DNA of 64,000 nt from an uncultured Prevotella sp. (GCA_944320195.1 CALUGP010000015.1:1-64000); one strand, 5' to 3'. Positions 1 through 8,083 are shown, numbered from the stretch's first letter. Notes: generated by a model from the letters alone, not told the origin. Numbers and translations are program-made.

Positions 1-9
1 TTAAGTAGT

Positions 10-354
10 ATGAATCAATACGAAACCGTTTTCATTTTGACTCCCGTTTTGTCTGATGAACAGATGAAGGAAACGGTCGCAAAATTCAAGGGCCTGCTTA
101 CCGACAAGGGTGCGGAAATCTTGAACGAAGAGACCTGGGGATTGAAGAAGATGGCTTACGCTATCCAGAAGAAGTCGACAGGTTTCTACTGCCTGATCGA
201 GTTCAAGGCTGAGCCTGAAGTTATCAAGACGCTTGAGACAGGATACCGCCGCGACGAGAAGGTCATCCGTTTCATGACCGTGAAGCTCGACAAGTACGCC
301 GTACAGTACGCCGAGAAGAGAAGAAACAAATTAGCTAAAAAAGAGGAGGCTTAA
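10..354 (+). CDS. rpsF: 30S ribosomal protein S6
   Basis: Small-subunit ribosomal protein that binds the central domain of 16S rRNA as a pair with S18, which is encoded 2 bases downstream. The 114-residue product opens with the family's [17 protein letters not shown] strand and has the later [19 protein letters not shown] segment. Length is normal for S6, with a short basic tail ([11 protein letters not shown]). The start ATG lies 9 bases into the window, so its promoter is outside. It is the first gene of rpsF-rpsR-rplI, the common order in Bacteroidetes without the ssb seen in some other phyla. Confidence 0.97.
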   Translation: MNQYETVFILTPVLSDEQMKETVAKFKGLLTDKGAEILNEETWGLKKMAYAIQKKSTGFYCLIEFKAEPEVIKTLETGYRRDEKVIRFMTVKLDKYAVQYAEKRRNKLAKKEEA

Positions 355-356
355 TC

Positions 357-623
357 ATGGCACAGGAATCAGAAATCAGATATTTGACCCCTCCTTCGGT
401 TGACACGAAGAGGAAGAAATACTGCCGTTTCAAGAAGAGCGGCATAAAGTACATTGACTATAAGGACCCTGAGTTCCTTAAGAAGTTCTTGAACGAGCAG
501 GGCAAAATCCTGCCCCGCCGCATTACCGGAACGTCTCTTAAGTATCAGCGCCGCGTGGCTCAGGCCGTTAAGCGCGCACGCCAGATAGCGTTGCTTCCTT
601 ATGTTGCAGACTTGTTGAAATAA
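357..623 (+). CDS. rpsR: 30S ribosomal protein S18
   Basis: Small-subunit protein S18, partner of S6. The 88-residue product has the family's core: [20 protein letters not shown], then the rRNA-binding segment [20 protein letters not shown]. The start is fixed by an AGGAGG ribosome-binding site that lies inside the last codons of rpsF, with only 2 bases between the two genes, so translation is probably coupled. rplI follows after 17 bases. Confidence 0.97.
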   Translation: MAQESEIRYLTPPSVDTKRKKYCRFKKSGIKYIDYKDPEFLKKFLNEQGKILPRRITGTSLKYQRRVAQAVKRARQIALLPYVADLLK

Positions 624-640
624 TAAAGGAGGAGACACGT

Positions 641-1183
641 ATGGAAATTATACTTAAAGAAGACATCATCGGCTTGGGATTCAAGAACGATATAGTTAAC
701 GTAAAGTCTGGCTACGGCCGTAACTACCTCATTCCTACCGGCAAGGGCGTAATCGCCTCCGAGTCTGCCAAGAAGCAGCTTGCCGAGACTCTGCGCCAGC
801 AGGCCAACAAGCTTGCCGCCATCAAGGCTGAGGCCGAGAAGAAGGGTGAGGCTCTGAAGGACGTGGCTCTCACGATAGCTGTCAAGGTCAGCGCAAACGG
901 CGTCGCTTACGGAGCCGTTACAGCCGCTACCGTTGCTGCTGAGTTGCAGGCCAAGGGCTTCGACATCGACCGCAAGATAGTCACCATGCACGATGCCAAG
1001 AAGGTGGGCGACTATGTCGCTACCGTTCATTTCCACAAGGATGTGCTCGTTGAAGTGCCCGTGAAGGTTGTGGCTGAAGGCGCCGAGACGGCGGAGGAAG
1101 CACCCAAGGCGGAGGAAGCTCCGGTTGAGGCTTCTGTTGCAGAAGAGGCTCCCAAGACAGAGGAAGCTCCCGTAGCAGAGTAA
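641..1183 (+). CDS. rplI: 50S ribosomal protein L9 with acidic C-terminal tail
   Basis: Large-subunit protein L9. Residues 1-50 show the N-terminal rRNA-binding domain (MEIILKEDIIGLGFKNDIVN, then GYGRNYLIPTGKG). The product has 180 residues against roughly 150 in most bacteria. The excess is a tail from about residue 145 built of four imperfect EEAP repeats (EEAPKAEEAPVE, EEAPKTEEAPVAE), rich in Glu, Ala and Pro and probably disordered. A good AAAGGAGG ribosome-binding site precedes the ATG. A strong hairpin with a T-rich tract ends the operon at 1217-1256. Confidence 0.96.
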   Translation: MEIILKEDIIGLGFKNDIVNVKSGYGRNYLIPTGKGVIASESAKKQLAETLRQQANKLAAIKAEAEKKGEALKDVALTIAVKVSANGVAYGAVTAATVAAELQAKGFDIDRKIVTMHDAKKVGDYVATVHFHKDVLVEVPVKVVAEGAETAEEAPKAEEAPVEASVAEEAPKTEEAPVAE

Positions 1184-1216
1184 TTTTTGCCCTGTAAAGC
1201 AAGTTTATTATACACG

Positions 1217-1256
1217 TCCCCGACGGCACGCTGTGCTGTCGGGGATTATTGTTTTT
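1217..1256 (+). terminator. Rho-independent terminator of rpsF-rpsR-rplI
   Basis: A 13-bp stem (1217-1229 with 1233-1245, one G-U pair) with a 3-base loop is followed by TTATTGTTTTTG. It lies 33 bases after the rplI stop codon. Confidence 0.85.
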
Positions 1257-1300
1257 GCATGTTTTAAGCCTGGTTTATGGTGTGTTTTGCTGGAAAACGT

Positions 1301-1308
1301 TATCTTTG
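1301..1308 (+). promoter_or_regulatory. Bacteroidetes -7 box (TATCTTTG) for the winged-helix gene
   Basis: TATCTTTG matches TAnnTTTG and lies 27 bases before the ATG at 1336, giving a short leader. Confidence 0.6.
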
Positions 1309-1335
1309 TAATCCTTAACAGATTCAATTGCTCAT

Positions 1336-2220
1336 ATGAAGGCATATTTCTCGATTATCGTTTTCGCAGCGTTGCTGGCCTCGTCGGTCATTTCCGGTAC
1401 GGGCAGTTACATAGAGGCCAAGGGCAGGATAGCGTCAGACCTTAACCGTGCGCTCGTCCGCGCGCTGGCTGAAAAGGGAGAGGAGTGGGTGACGGCGGAC
1501 ACTGTCCGCGTCTGCCGGCAACTGCAGGCCGGGTCTGCGGACGTTGTGGCGATGCTCATCCGTGACGACTGTTTCACCGAAAGCCTGTCTATACCCGAAC
1601 TTCGCGGCATGTCTTACGTCTCGTTCGTCGTAGTTCCGCAGGGCGGAAAGGGGGCGTTCGAGTGGAACGATGCGGCCGGAGTGAGCGGCGACACCGTACT
1701 CTTGAAGCCCGGTATGGCGCAGTCTGACGATGTGGAGGTGGCTTTCCGCGGCACTGCCGACTGCTCATTTGCAACCGTGTTGGGCTTGTCAGACCAGCGT
1801 CTGCCCGTCGGCCTGATGATGGCTGCCATGCTTTGGGGCGCATGGTCAATGCTTTATGTGCGGAGACATGGCGAAAACCGCATGACGAAAGCATACGGAA
1901 TAACAATCGGCGGATTGCGTTTCGACGACTCGTTCAACGCCTTTTACGATGCGGGAAACGAAGAGATGCGTTTCACCCCGATGCAGCACGAGTTGATGCG
2001 GATGTTCTTCCGCGCCGACGGACACAAGCTGTCGAAAGACGAAATCTGCTCCGCGCTGTGGCCGGGCAAGCCTGATGCCAGCGAGACTCTTTACACCTTA
2101 ATCCGCCGATTGAAACAAGTCATAGAGCCGAATACCGGCATCAGGATTGAGTCAGAGCGCGGACGGGCGTACAGGCTGACGGCAGATGTCAGCCAAATGT
2201 CAGGAAGTTGTCAGCAATAG
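1336..2220 (+). CDS. Membrane-anchored winged-helix transcriptional regulator (ToxR-like topology)
   Basis: The 294-residue product has an N-terminal hydrophobic segment (about 5-20), a roughly 130-residue probably periplasmic region, a second transmembrane helix (about 156-175, LPVGLMMAAMLWGAWSMLYV) and a C-terminal winged-helix domain of the OmpR/PhoB type (about 190-285). That domain contains FTPMQHELMRMFFRADG and the recognition-helix region SETLYTLIRRLKQ. No receiver or kinase domain is present, so it is presumably a one-component sensor acting from the inner membrane, like ToxR or CadC. I infer this from topology only. The next gene on the same strand encodes an outer-membrane barrel and has its own promoter, so that gene is a plausible target. 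The product ends just before the promoter at 2248. Confidence 0.8.
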   Translation: MKAYFSIIVFAALLASSVISGTGSYIEAKGRIASDLNRALVRALAEKGEEWVTADTVRVCRQLQAGSADVVAMLIRDDCFTESLSIPELRGMSYVSFVVVPQGGKGAFEWNDAAGVSGDTVLLKPGMAQSDDVEVAFRGTADCSFATVLGLSDQRLPVGLMMAAMLWGAWSMLYVRRHGENRMTKAYGITIGGLRFDDSFNAFYDAGNEEMRFTPMQHELMRMFFRADGHKLSKDEICSALWPGKPDASETLYTLIRRLKQVIEPNTGIRIESERGRAYRLTADVSQMSGSCQQ

Positions 2221-2247
2221 TTTTGTTGATTACACATAACAGTCTCT

Positions 2248-2255
2248 TACTTTTG
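2248..2255 (+). promoter_or_regulatory. -7 box (TACTTTTG) for the barrel gene at 2272
   Basis: TACTTTTG matches TAnnTTTG, with a TTTG at 2222-2225 at a suitable -33 distance. It lies 17 bases before the ATG. Confidence 0.7.
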
Positions 2256-2271
2256 CACGAAAAAGCAAAAG

Positions 2272-4362
2272 ATGAAGAGACTGTTTTTATTTTCATTGTA
2301 CATCATTCTGCCATTATCCGTAATGGCGCAGACCAATGTTGACAAGGGCAATGACGGTAAGGCGGTAAACGACACGGTGTCGTTGAAGGAAGTGGTGGTG
2401 AAGGGCGAGCGCGTAATGAACCGCGACAACACCCTCCGCCTGCTGCCAACGCAGGAGCAGAAAGAGGCTTCCACCACCGGCTACGGCCTGCTTTCGCGCC
2501 TCGCCTTACCGTATGTCACGGTGGACGAGGTGGCTAAGAGCATCACCGTGCCGCCCAACATGGGGCAGCTCCAGGTGCGCATCAACGACATTGTGGCCGA
2601 CAGGCACGACCTGACCGCGCTCGACCCAAAGACCGTCAAGTCGGTTGACTTCATCCAAAACCCGGGCGTGCGCTACGGCCAAGGCGTCACCTTTGTGGTC
2701 AACATCGTTACAAGTAAGCCCGAATTTGGCTACACCGTCGGCGCGGAACTGATGCAGACGCTCACCTCGGAGCGCACCAACGGCGAGGCGTTTGCCAAGC
2801 TGAACCATGGGAAAAGCGAGCTGGGCGTACACTATTCGTTCGGTTTCGCCGACATGAAGAAGCTGGAATACGAGGAGAAGGCCGACTACCTGATGCCCGA
2901 TAATTCCACTTATACAATGCAGCGCACGGATGACGACTGGCGCAGACGTAGCCTGTCGCACGACCTGCAGCTGCAATACAGCCTTGCCGACACGTCGCGC
3001 TACACCCTGCAAGCCACCATCGGCGGCACGCTCTCACGCATACCGCGCGACACGAGGACGCGCACGGAAACGCAGGGCGGCACGAGCGAGGCGTTTTCAA
3101 TAGGCTCAACCGACGACACGAAGACCGCCCTGGCCGACATGCATTTCAACTATAACCTGACGAAACGCCAGAGCCTTACCGTCAATGCGAACGGAAACTA
3201 CACCCTGTCATCCTACGATTATGCCTACGGCGGCACGTCGCCATACGCCTATACGTCGCACAGCAAGGTGCGCACGCTCTTCGCCGAGGCCATATACGAG
3301 AACCGCCTGCGCCCCTTCACCCTGTCGGCCGGGCTGACGTTCGACCATAACCATACCGGCATAACCTACCGCGGAGACACTGATGCGGACAACAACATAC
3401 TCACGCAGAGCCTCTACGCCTTCGCGCAGGTTAAGGGACAGCTGGCCGGCCTGTCATATACAGCCGGCACGGGCATCAGCTACCTGCACTACCGTCAGGG
3501 CGCGGAGCGTTACGGCTATTGGCTGTTGCGGCCCGAGATGCAGCTCTCCTGGTCGCCGTGGCGGCCGTTCCGGCTGAACTACAACCTGCAAATGAGGCAG
3601 GAGGCGCCGCGCCTTGCCTACCTCGGCGATGCCGTGGTGAGGAACAACGCGCTGGAATTTACAGTCGGCAACCCGGCCATCCGTCCCAACCGGGTTGTTG
3701 AGCAAACGCTTACCGCGTCGCTTCAGTTGCCGTCGCTATACACTTCTGTATCAACGCATTACCGCTCTCACCTCAACACATGGATGCAGAAAATAGAGCG
3801 CGTCACCACAGACGACGGCGGCGCATACTTCCTGTTCTCGCGCGCAAACCAGCGGCGCATAAGCATGTTCTACGTTGACAACTACACCCGTTACGACCTT
3901 CTGCCCGGCAAATTGTCGTTTACACTAAGGGGCGGACTCTACCGCTGCTTCAATTACGGCGACGATTACACACACCATTACTCCGCCTTCAACTGGGGCG
4001 CCGGTGCCGACGCATACCTCGGTCGCCTGTCTCTGTCGGCTCATGTGGACAACGGCTGGAGCTTCCTCGAGGGCGAGACTAAGGGCATAGGCACGTATGC
4101 TTGGTATCTTACGGCAGCCTACCGCCTCGGCAATTTCAACGTTTCGCTCTATTGGCAGCACTGTTTCCAGAACCGCGTTGAGCCCAACCACTCCGAACTG
4201 CTTAACCGCTATGTGCACAAAACGCTGCGCATGTACAGCGGAGACATGGGCAACATGCTCACCTTCAGCCTCTCGTGGCGGCTCTCGAAGGGGCGTGAGC
4301 GCAAGGCCGTAAGCCGCAATGCCGTGAAGCGCGGCGGCGACACGGGCATAATAAAGAACTGA
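2272..4362 (+). CDS. Outer-membrane plug/beta-barrel protein, TonB-receptor-like
   Basis: The 696-residue product begins with a signal peptide (MKRLFLFSLYIILPLSVMAQ). A short linker leads to VSLKEVVVKGERV, a plug-domain entry motif seen in TonB-dependent-receptor-like proteins. Residues about 35-150 form the plug (PKTVKSVDFIQNPGVRYGQG). The remaining roughly 540 residues alternate aromatic and polar residues like a beta-barrel, best matching the outer-membrane beta-barrel family found in Bacteroidetes. It lacks the carboxypeptidase-like N-terminal domain of SusC proteins and has no SusD neighbour, so it is probably not a glycan importer. The substrate cannot be told. The damaged gene at 34910-36999 encodes a relative with the same implied length. 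Confidence 0.82.
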   Translation: MKRLFLFSLYIILPLSVMAQTNVDKGNDGKAVNDTVSLKEVVVKGERVMNRDNTLRLLPTQEQKEASTTGYGLLSRLALPYVTVDEVAKSITVPPNMGQLQVRINDIVADRHDLTALDPKTVKSVDFIQNPGVRYGQGVTFVVNIVTSKPEFGYTVGAELMQTLTSERTNGEAFAKLNHGKSELGVHYSFGFADMKKLEYEEKADYLMPDNSTYTMQRTDDDWRRRSLSHDLQLQYSLADTSRYTLQATIGGTLSRIPRDTRTRTETQGGTSEAFSIGSTDDTKTALADMHFNYNLTKRQSLTVNANGNYTLSSYDYAYGGTSPYAYTSHSKVRTLFAEAIYENRLRPFTLSAGLTFDHNHTGITYRGDTDADNNILTQSLYAFAQVKGQLAGLSYTAGTGISYLHYRQGAERYGYWLLRPEMQLSWSPWRPFRLNYNLQMRQEAPRLAYLGDAVVRNNALEFTVGNPAIRPNRVVEQTLTASLQLPSLYTSVSTHYRSHLNTWMQKIERVTTDDGGAYFLFSRANQRRISMFYVDNYTRYDLLPGKLSFTLRGGLYRCFNYGDDYTHHYSAFNWGAGADAYLGRLSLSAHVDNGWSFLEGETKGIGTYAWYLTAAYRLGNFNVSLYWQHCFQNRVEPNHSELLNRYVHKTLRMYSGDMGNMLTFSLSWRLSKGRERKAVSRNAVKRGGDTGIIKN

Positions 4363-4442
4363 AATGAATGAAAAATGAATAATGAAGAATGAAAAATCGG
4401 CAAATGGCGATGAGGCGTTTTGTCATAGTAAATTCCATTAAT

Positions 4443-4680
4443 GTTACGTGATTTCGGTATAAGAAATAATCCCCCAGATGGAAGAATACTTGCCTTTTTT
4501 TTGTTCCAAACAGTCTGTGGGTATCTGTCATTCCGCGCTCCGACGCGGAATCCAGGCACAAACATGGAAAAGACTTGGCTGCTTACACTGGATTCCGCGT
4601 CGGAGCGCGGAATGACAGATACCCACAGACTGATAGAAGTTAGATTATTATCATATTATCTTTATACCGAACTCGACGTT
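4443..4680. repeat. Nested palindromic element 1 (TTCGGTATAA ends, 45-bp inner arms)
   Basis: The borders are TTCGGTATAA at 4453-4462 and its complement TTATACCGAA at 4662-4671. Inside is a perfect 45-bp inverted repeat, 4511-4555 with 4588-4632, separated by 32 bases. Each arm holds a smaller palindrome (TTCCGCG/CGCGGAA). No open frame of note lies within. The same border motif recurs around 5927-6099. It looks like a miniature non-coding element or extragenic palindrome cluster. No target-site duplication was recognised. Confidence 0.7.
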
Positions 4681-4746
4681 AATCTCGGCTTTCGGTAATT
4701 GCAAAAGCCATAGAAACATATAGTAAGAGCTGTCCATACGCCCAGT

Positions 4747-4931
4747 AAAGGCCGTCCAAACGGGGCGTTTCAGCCGTCCAAACCACCCGTTTGGACGGCT
4801 CTTGTTTTGGCGTTTGTAACTTGTTGATAATCAGTTGGTTGATAATGCCGTTCCAAAAGACCGTCTTCTAGCCTGCGAAAGACGGCCTTTCGTCTCCTCA
4901 AAGACGGCCTTTGGCAGGCTCGTTTGCCGTA
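4747..4931. repeat. 22-bp-period GGCCGTC array, locus A
   Basis: Cores lie at 4747, 4769 and 4791 (first block) and at 4856, 4878, 4900 and 4922 (second block), each spaced exactly 22 bp. The form is AAA-GGCCGTC-TTT or the inverted core AAA-GACGGCC-TTT. The units at 4878 and 4900 are perfect inverted cores; others have one or two changes. The array sits between the barrel gene and the DUF169 gene, in a 737-base gap with no convincing coding sequence. Confidence 0.8.
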
Positions 4932-5031
4932 TTTCGCAAAGCGACGGTTTATATTGCTGTTAACGGGCAGTGCTTTTGCGTACATTAGTTAAAGATGTTC
5001 AACGGCATGATTGTTTGTTGGAGAAAACCTG

Positions 5032-5039
5032 TATATTTG
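5032..5039 (+). promoter_or_regulatory. -7 box (TATATTTG) for the DUF169 gene
   Basis: TATATTTG preceded by TTG/TTTG near 5011-5017. The predicted start of transcription is about 5044, at the base of the structured leader that follows. Confidence 0.65.
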
Positions 5040-5040
5040 C

Positions 5041-5093
5041 AGATGTTCCCCTAAAAGCTCACGTGCAAGGCGCGTGAAGGGTAGGGTACATCT
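5041..5093 (+). ncRNA. Possible structured 5' leader of unknown class
   Basis: A 10-bp closing stem with one mismatch (5041-5050 with 5084-5093) encloses a small hairpin, TCACG at 5059-5063 with CGTGA at 5073-5077. The structure starts where transcription should start and ends 39 bases before the ATG at 5133. I do not recognise a known riboswitch core. It may be a cis-regulatory RNA or simply a leader hairpin. Confidence 0.4.
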
Positions 5094-5132
5094 GATATTG
5101 TGACATTTGTGACAGACTTAAACGACGTGACT

Positions 5133-5852
5133 ATGACAGTAAAAGATTTCATAACCAAATACAGAGAGGCGTTCGGCGAGAGCGTGCCCCTGCCCGTAGC
5201 CTTCGGTTACAGCTATAAGGCAGCTACGGAAGTGAGGAAAATTCCGCGCTGCATGGTTGGCGCGATACGCAAGGTTTGCGACGGGCAGCCGCTTACTCTG
5301 TCGGCCGACAATGTGCTTTGCGGCGGCGGAAGCCTTTATACAGCCTTCGCCCCGATGCCCTGGCGCGTGCCGGGCTTTGTCTCGGAAGTGGAGCATTACA
5401 AGCAGACCAAGGAGCAGGTCATTGAGTATATAGACCGTCTGGGCATACGCCTGACGGAGAAGCCGTATCTCAACTTTATGCGCATTGACACTTTGGAAAG
5501 CCTTGACGGGGTGGAGGGTGTGCTATTCTTCGCCACGCCCGACGTGCTTTCAGGCCTGTGCTCATGGGCTTTCTATGACAACAACAGCGACGATGCCGTC
5601 AGCGTACGCTTCTCTTCGGGCTGTTGCAGCATCGTCACCTTCGCCGTGAAGGAGAATGCCGAAGGTGGCCGCCGGTGCTTCATCGGGATGCTTGACCCCT
5701 CGGCCCGTCCGCTCATACCGAAGGAAGAGCTGACATTCACTGTACCCATGTGCCGCTTCCGCGAGATGACCGGCACGATGGAGCAATCGGCCTTGTTCCA
5801 GAAAGCCTGGTCGGTGGTGAGGAGACGCATCAACGGGGAGATACAGAAGTGA
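5133..5852 (+). CDS. DUF169 family protein
   Basis: The 239-residue product resembles DUF169 proteins, whose function is not established. Features typical of that family are a central Cys-Gly-rich segment (NVLCGGGSLYTAF, then FVSEVEHYK), a second one (VLSGLCSWAFY) and the small-residue stretch VRFSSGCCSIVTFAV. No signal peptide or transmembrane helix is seen, so it should be cytoplasmic. I prefer the ATG at 5133 (MTVKDFITKYREAF) because homologues start near this helix; an in-frame GTG at 5100 would add 11 residues. The gene stands alone, with its own promoter and leader, bracketed by two palindromic elements. Confidence 0.7.
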   Translation: MTVKDFITKYREAFGESVPLPVAFGYSYKAATEVRKIPRCMVGAIRKVCDGQPLTLSADNVLCGGGSLYTAFAPMPWRVPGFVSEVEHYKQTKEQVIEYIDRLGIRLTEKPYLNFMRIDTLESLDGVEGVLFFATPDVLSGLCSWAFYDNNSDDAVSVRFSSGCCSIVTFAVKENAEGGRRCFIGMLDPSARPLIPKEELTFTVPMCRFREMTGTMEQSALFQKAWSVVRRRINGEIQK

Positions 5853-5920
5853 ACGGATATATAATCATATTGCCAAGATTTGTGCCGTGAAAATGCCGCC
5901 TTGGGCAAGGTGAAAGACTA

Positions 5921-6106
5921 CACGAGTTCGGTATAACAGCAGTTTTTTACAAGTAGCGAAATAGCCATTGTAGGGACATAATTCATTATGTCCGCACGCC
6001 GCGAAGAGGCGTATTATATAATATTGCCCAAAAATGTTCTTTCTGAACGTGCAGACATAATGAATTATGTCCCTACAAAGGATGTTTTCTTATACCGAAC
6101 TCACGA
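5921..6106. repeat. Nested palindromic element 2 (TTCGGTATAA ends, 25-bp inner arms)
   Basis: The borders TTCGGTATAA (5927-5936) and TTATACCGAA (6090-6099) match those of element 1 at 4453-4671. The inner perfect 25-bp inverted repeat is 5968-5992 with 6054-6078, extendable a few bases with one mismatch. The interior sequence is unrelated to that of element 1. It lies downstream of the DUF169 gene. Confidence 0.7.
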
Positions 6107-6138
6107 CGTTGGAAGACAGCCTTTTGAAGTCATATATA

Positions 6139-6174
6139 ACAAAAAAGGCGGCGTGACATCGCGTCACGCCGCCT
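6139..6174 (-). terminator. Rho-independent terminator of the rubrerythrin gene
   Basis: Perfect 13-bp stem, 6144-6156 with 6162-6174, with a 5-base loop. On the minus strand it is followed by a run of T residues. It lies 42 bases beyond the rubrerythrin stop codon. Confidence 0.85.
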
Positions 6175-6215
6175 TGGTTTGTGTTTCAGCAGGTTGTTAC
6201 TGATGTGCCTATTGA

Positions 6216-6755
6216 TTAATAATTCTCAGCCTTGATCTGGAAGAAGCTCTGCGGATGGTTGCAAACGGGGCAGATCTTCGGGGCCTTCTTGCCGATGACG
6301 ATGTGGCCGCAGTTGGCGCACTGCCAGATGCAGTCACCGTCTTTTGAGAATACTTTTTCCTCCTTTACGTTGCCGAGGAGCTTGCGGTAACGCTCTTCGT
6401 GAGCCTTCTCGATTGCGCCTACCATGCGGAACTTGGCTGCGATTTCCTTGAAGCCTTCCTCTTCTGCTTCTTTTGCCATGCGGTCGTACATGTCAGTCCA
6501 TTCGTAGTTCTCGCCTGCAGCGGCCGCCTCGAGGTTGCTGGCTGTGTCCTTTATGTCGCCGCCCTCAAGATATTTGAACCACAGTTTAGCATGCTCTTTC
6601 TCGTTGCGTGCAGTCTCTTCAAAGATGTCAGCTATCTGTTCGTAGCCTTCTTTTCTTGCCTTTGATGCAAAGTAAGTGTACTTGTTGCGTGCCTGTGACT
6701 CGCCTGCAAAAGCCTCTTGCAGGTTCTTTTCGGTTTTTGTTCCTTTCAGTTCCAT
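6216..6755 (-). CDS. rbr: Rubrerythrin
   Basis: Non-haem diiron peroxidase that reduces hydrogen peroxide in anaerobes. The 179-residue product has an N-terminal ferritin-like four-helix domain with the iron-ligand motifs [27 protein letters not shown] and [10 protein letters not shown]. It ends in a rubredoxin-like domain with two CxxC pairs ([10 protein letters not shown] and CPVCNH). The start is the ATG at 6753-6755, with AGAAAGG just upstream. An in-frame extension further upstream is not family-like. The mRNA should have a leader of about 135 bases with a folded element. The gene is monocistronic with its own terminator. Confidence 0.95.
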   Translation of the reverse strand: MELKGTKTEKNLQEAFAGESQARNKYTYFASKARKEGYEQIADIFEETARNEKEHAKLWFKYLEGGDIKDTASNLEAAAAGENYEWTDMYDRMAKEAEEEGFKEIAAKFRMVGAIEKAHEERYRKLLGNVKEEKVFSKDGDCIWQCANCGHIVIGKKAPKICPVCNHPQSFFQIKAENY

Positions 6756-6829
6756 AATGTTATACCTTTCTTTAAATGTTTGATTTGTAAAAAATGAAAA
6801 TTGCTTGTTTCCTGAAAAAAGGATTGTGT

Positions 6830-6885
6830 CTTGCCGTATGCAAACGGTTGTGTGGAAAATATTTCCGGCAACCGAGTGCGGCAAG
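6830..6885 (-). ncRNA. Structured leader of rubrerythrin mRNA
   Basis: The outer stem pairs 6830-6836 (CTTGCCG) with 6879-6885 (CGGCAAG). An inner stem pairs 6845-6850 (CGGTTG) with 6869-6874 (CAACCG), capped by the near-palindrome GGAAAATATTTCC. It lies between the -7 box at 6896-6903 and the start codon. No known class was recognised. Confidence 0.4.
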
Positions 6886-6895
6886 CTTATTTGTG

Positions 6896-6903
6896 CAAAG
6901 ATA
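6896..6903 (-). promoter_or_regulatory. -7 box (TATCTTTG, minus strand) for rubrerythrin
   Basis: The plus strand reads CAAAGATA. It lies about 140 bases upstream of the rubrerythrin ATG, so the leader is unusually long. Confidence 0.55.
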
Positions 6904-6947
6904 GGCAATAATATTGAATGAGCCAATTCTGTTGTGTTTTTTTATGA

Positions 6948-8012
6948 TTAAATTGTTATTTCTCCACAAATTGACCGGTTCATGAAGTTTCTTACAATTT
7001 TATTGTCGGTATAATTGCCTTGCAGGCACATCAGCTTGGTGACGGCGCATTCCACAGTGCTGTCGTGTCCGCTTATGACGCCGGTGCTTTTAAGTCGGTA
7101 TCCTGTGTCATATCTGTTCATTTCTACCGTTCCTGCAAGGCACTGGCTTATGTTCACGATGGTGACTCCTCGACGGCTTGCCTGCTGCAAGATTCTTGTA
7201 AGCCATGTTTTCTTGGGTGCGTTGCCGCTGCCGAAACTGCGCATCACTATTGAGCGCAACTCCGGAGCGTCGAGCACATGCCTTATAATGTTTTCCTGAA
7301 GGCCGGGGAACAGTGAGAACACTACGACATTGGGGTCGATGGCCGTATGCGGAATCATCGGCTTGTTGAAGTCTGGTTTCAGTATGTGTTCCTCATGGTA
7401 TATTATGTTCACGCCCGCCTCGGCGAGGTGTGGAAAGTTGAACGACTCGAAGGCGTTGAAGCCGTCGGCATTGCTTTTTGTCGACCTGTTGCCTCTAAGC
7501 AGTTTCCCACTGAAATAAATGCATACTTCCGGCACAATCGCCGTTCCGTCATCGTGCACGGCCGAGGCTATTTCGATACTTGTTATCAGGTTTTCCTTGC
7601 CGTCTGTGCGTAATTGGTTTATTGGCAGTTGGCTTCCTGTAAGGATCACTGGCTTGGTGAGATTCTCAAGCATGAACGAAAGGGCGGAAGCCGTATAAGC
7701 CATGGTGTCAGTGCCGTGCAGTATGACGAAACCGTCATATAGTTCATATCTTTCGGCTATGATTCTTACCAGTTGCGACCACAGCCTTGGCGACATGTCG
7801 CTCGAATCAATGGGCTGTGTGAACTGGTACGTGTCGATTCCTGTTTTCAGCATGTCAAATTCTGGCATGCAGCTTACCAGATGGTTCAGGTCCAAAGGCT
7901 CCAGCACTCCGGTTGCCGGGTTTTTGCCCATACCAATTGTTCCGCCTGTATATATAAGCAATACACGGTTAGTCTTATGCCTGTTAGATGTGTGATTGAC
8001 AAAAGTGGGCAT
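6948..8012 (-). CDS. ansA: L-asparaginase type I (cytoplasmic)
   Basis: Hydrolyses L-asparagine to aspartate and ammonia. The 354-residue product has both catalytic threonine motifs of the family, YTGGTIGM near residue 22 and HGTDTMAYTASALSFM near residue 100. It also has the conserved VILTGSQLPI and RGNRSTK segments. There is no signal peptide, which points to the cytoplasmic type I enzyme rather than periplasmic type II. A promoter lies at 8035-8042, back to back with that of uxaC. Confidence 0.93.
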   Translation of the reverse strand: MPTFVNHTSNRHKTNRVLLIYTGGTIGMGKNPATGVLEPLDLNHLVSCMPEFDMLKTGIDTYQFTQPIDSSDMSPRLWSQLVRIIAERYELYDGFVILHGTDTMAYTASALSFMLENLTKPVILTGSQLPINQLRTDGKENLITSIEIASAVHDDGTAIVPEVCIYFSGKLLRGNRSTKSNADGFNAFESFNFPHLAEAGVNIIYHEEHILKPDFNKPMIPHTAIDPNVVVFSLFPGLQENIIRHVLDAPELRSIVMRSFGSGNAPKKTWLTRILQQASRRGVTIVNISQCLAGTVEMNRYDTGYRLKSTGVISGHDSTVECAVTKLMCLQGNYTDNKIVRNFMNRSICGEITI

Positions 8013-8034
8013 GGTTTATGTATTTTATTTTGTG

Positions 8035-8042
8035 CAAATATA
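8035..8042 (-). promoter_or_regulatory. -7 box (TATATTTG, minus strand) for asparaginase
   Basis: The plus strand reads CAAATATA, 23 bases before the start codon. It is divergent from the uxaC -7 box at 8076-8083. Confidence 0.6.
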
Positions 8043-8075
8043 GCTTAATTTAATCTGAAATCAAAAAAAATGCAG

Positions 8076-8083
8076 TATATTTG
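8076..8083 (+). promoter_or_regulatory. -7 box (TATATTTG) for uxaC
   Basis: TATATTTG matches TAnnTTTG, 57 bases before the uxaC ATG. Confidence 0.6.

Noticed and set aside
6756..6926. 57-residue N-terminal extension of rubrerythrin
   Set aside because: Rubrerythrins start at the ATG at 6755; the extension covers the folded leader and the -7 box.
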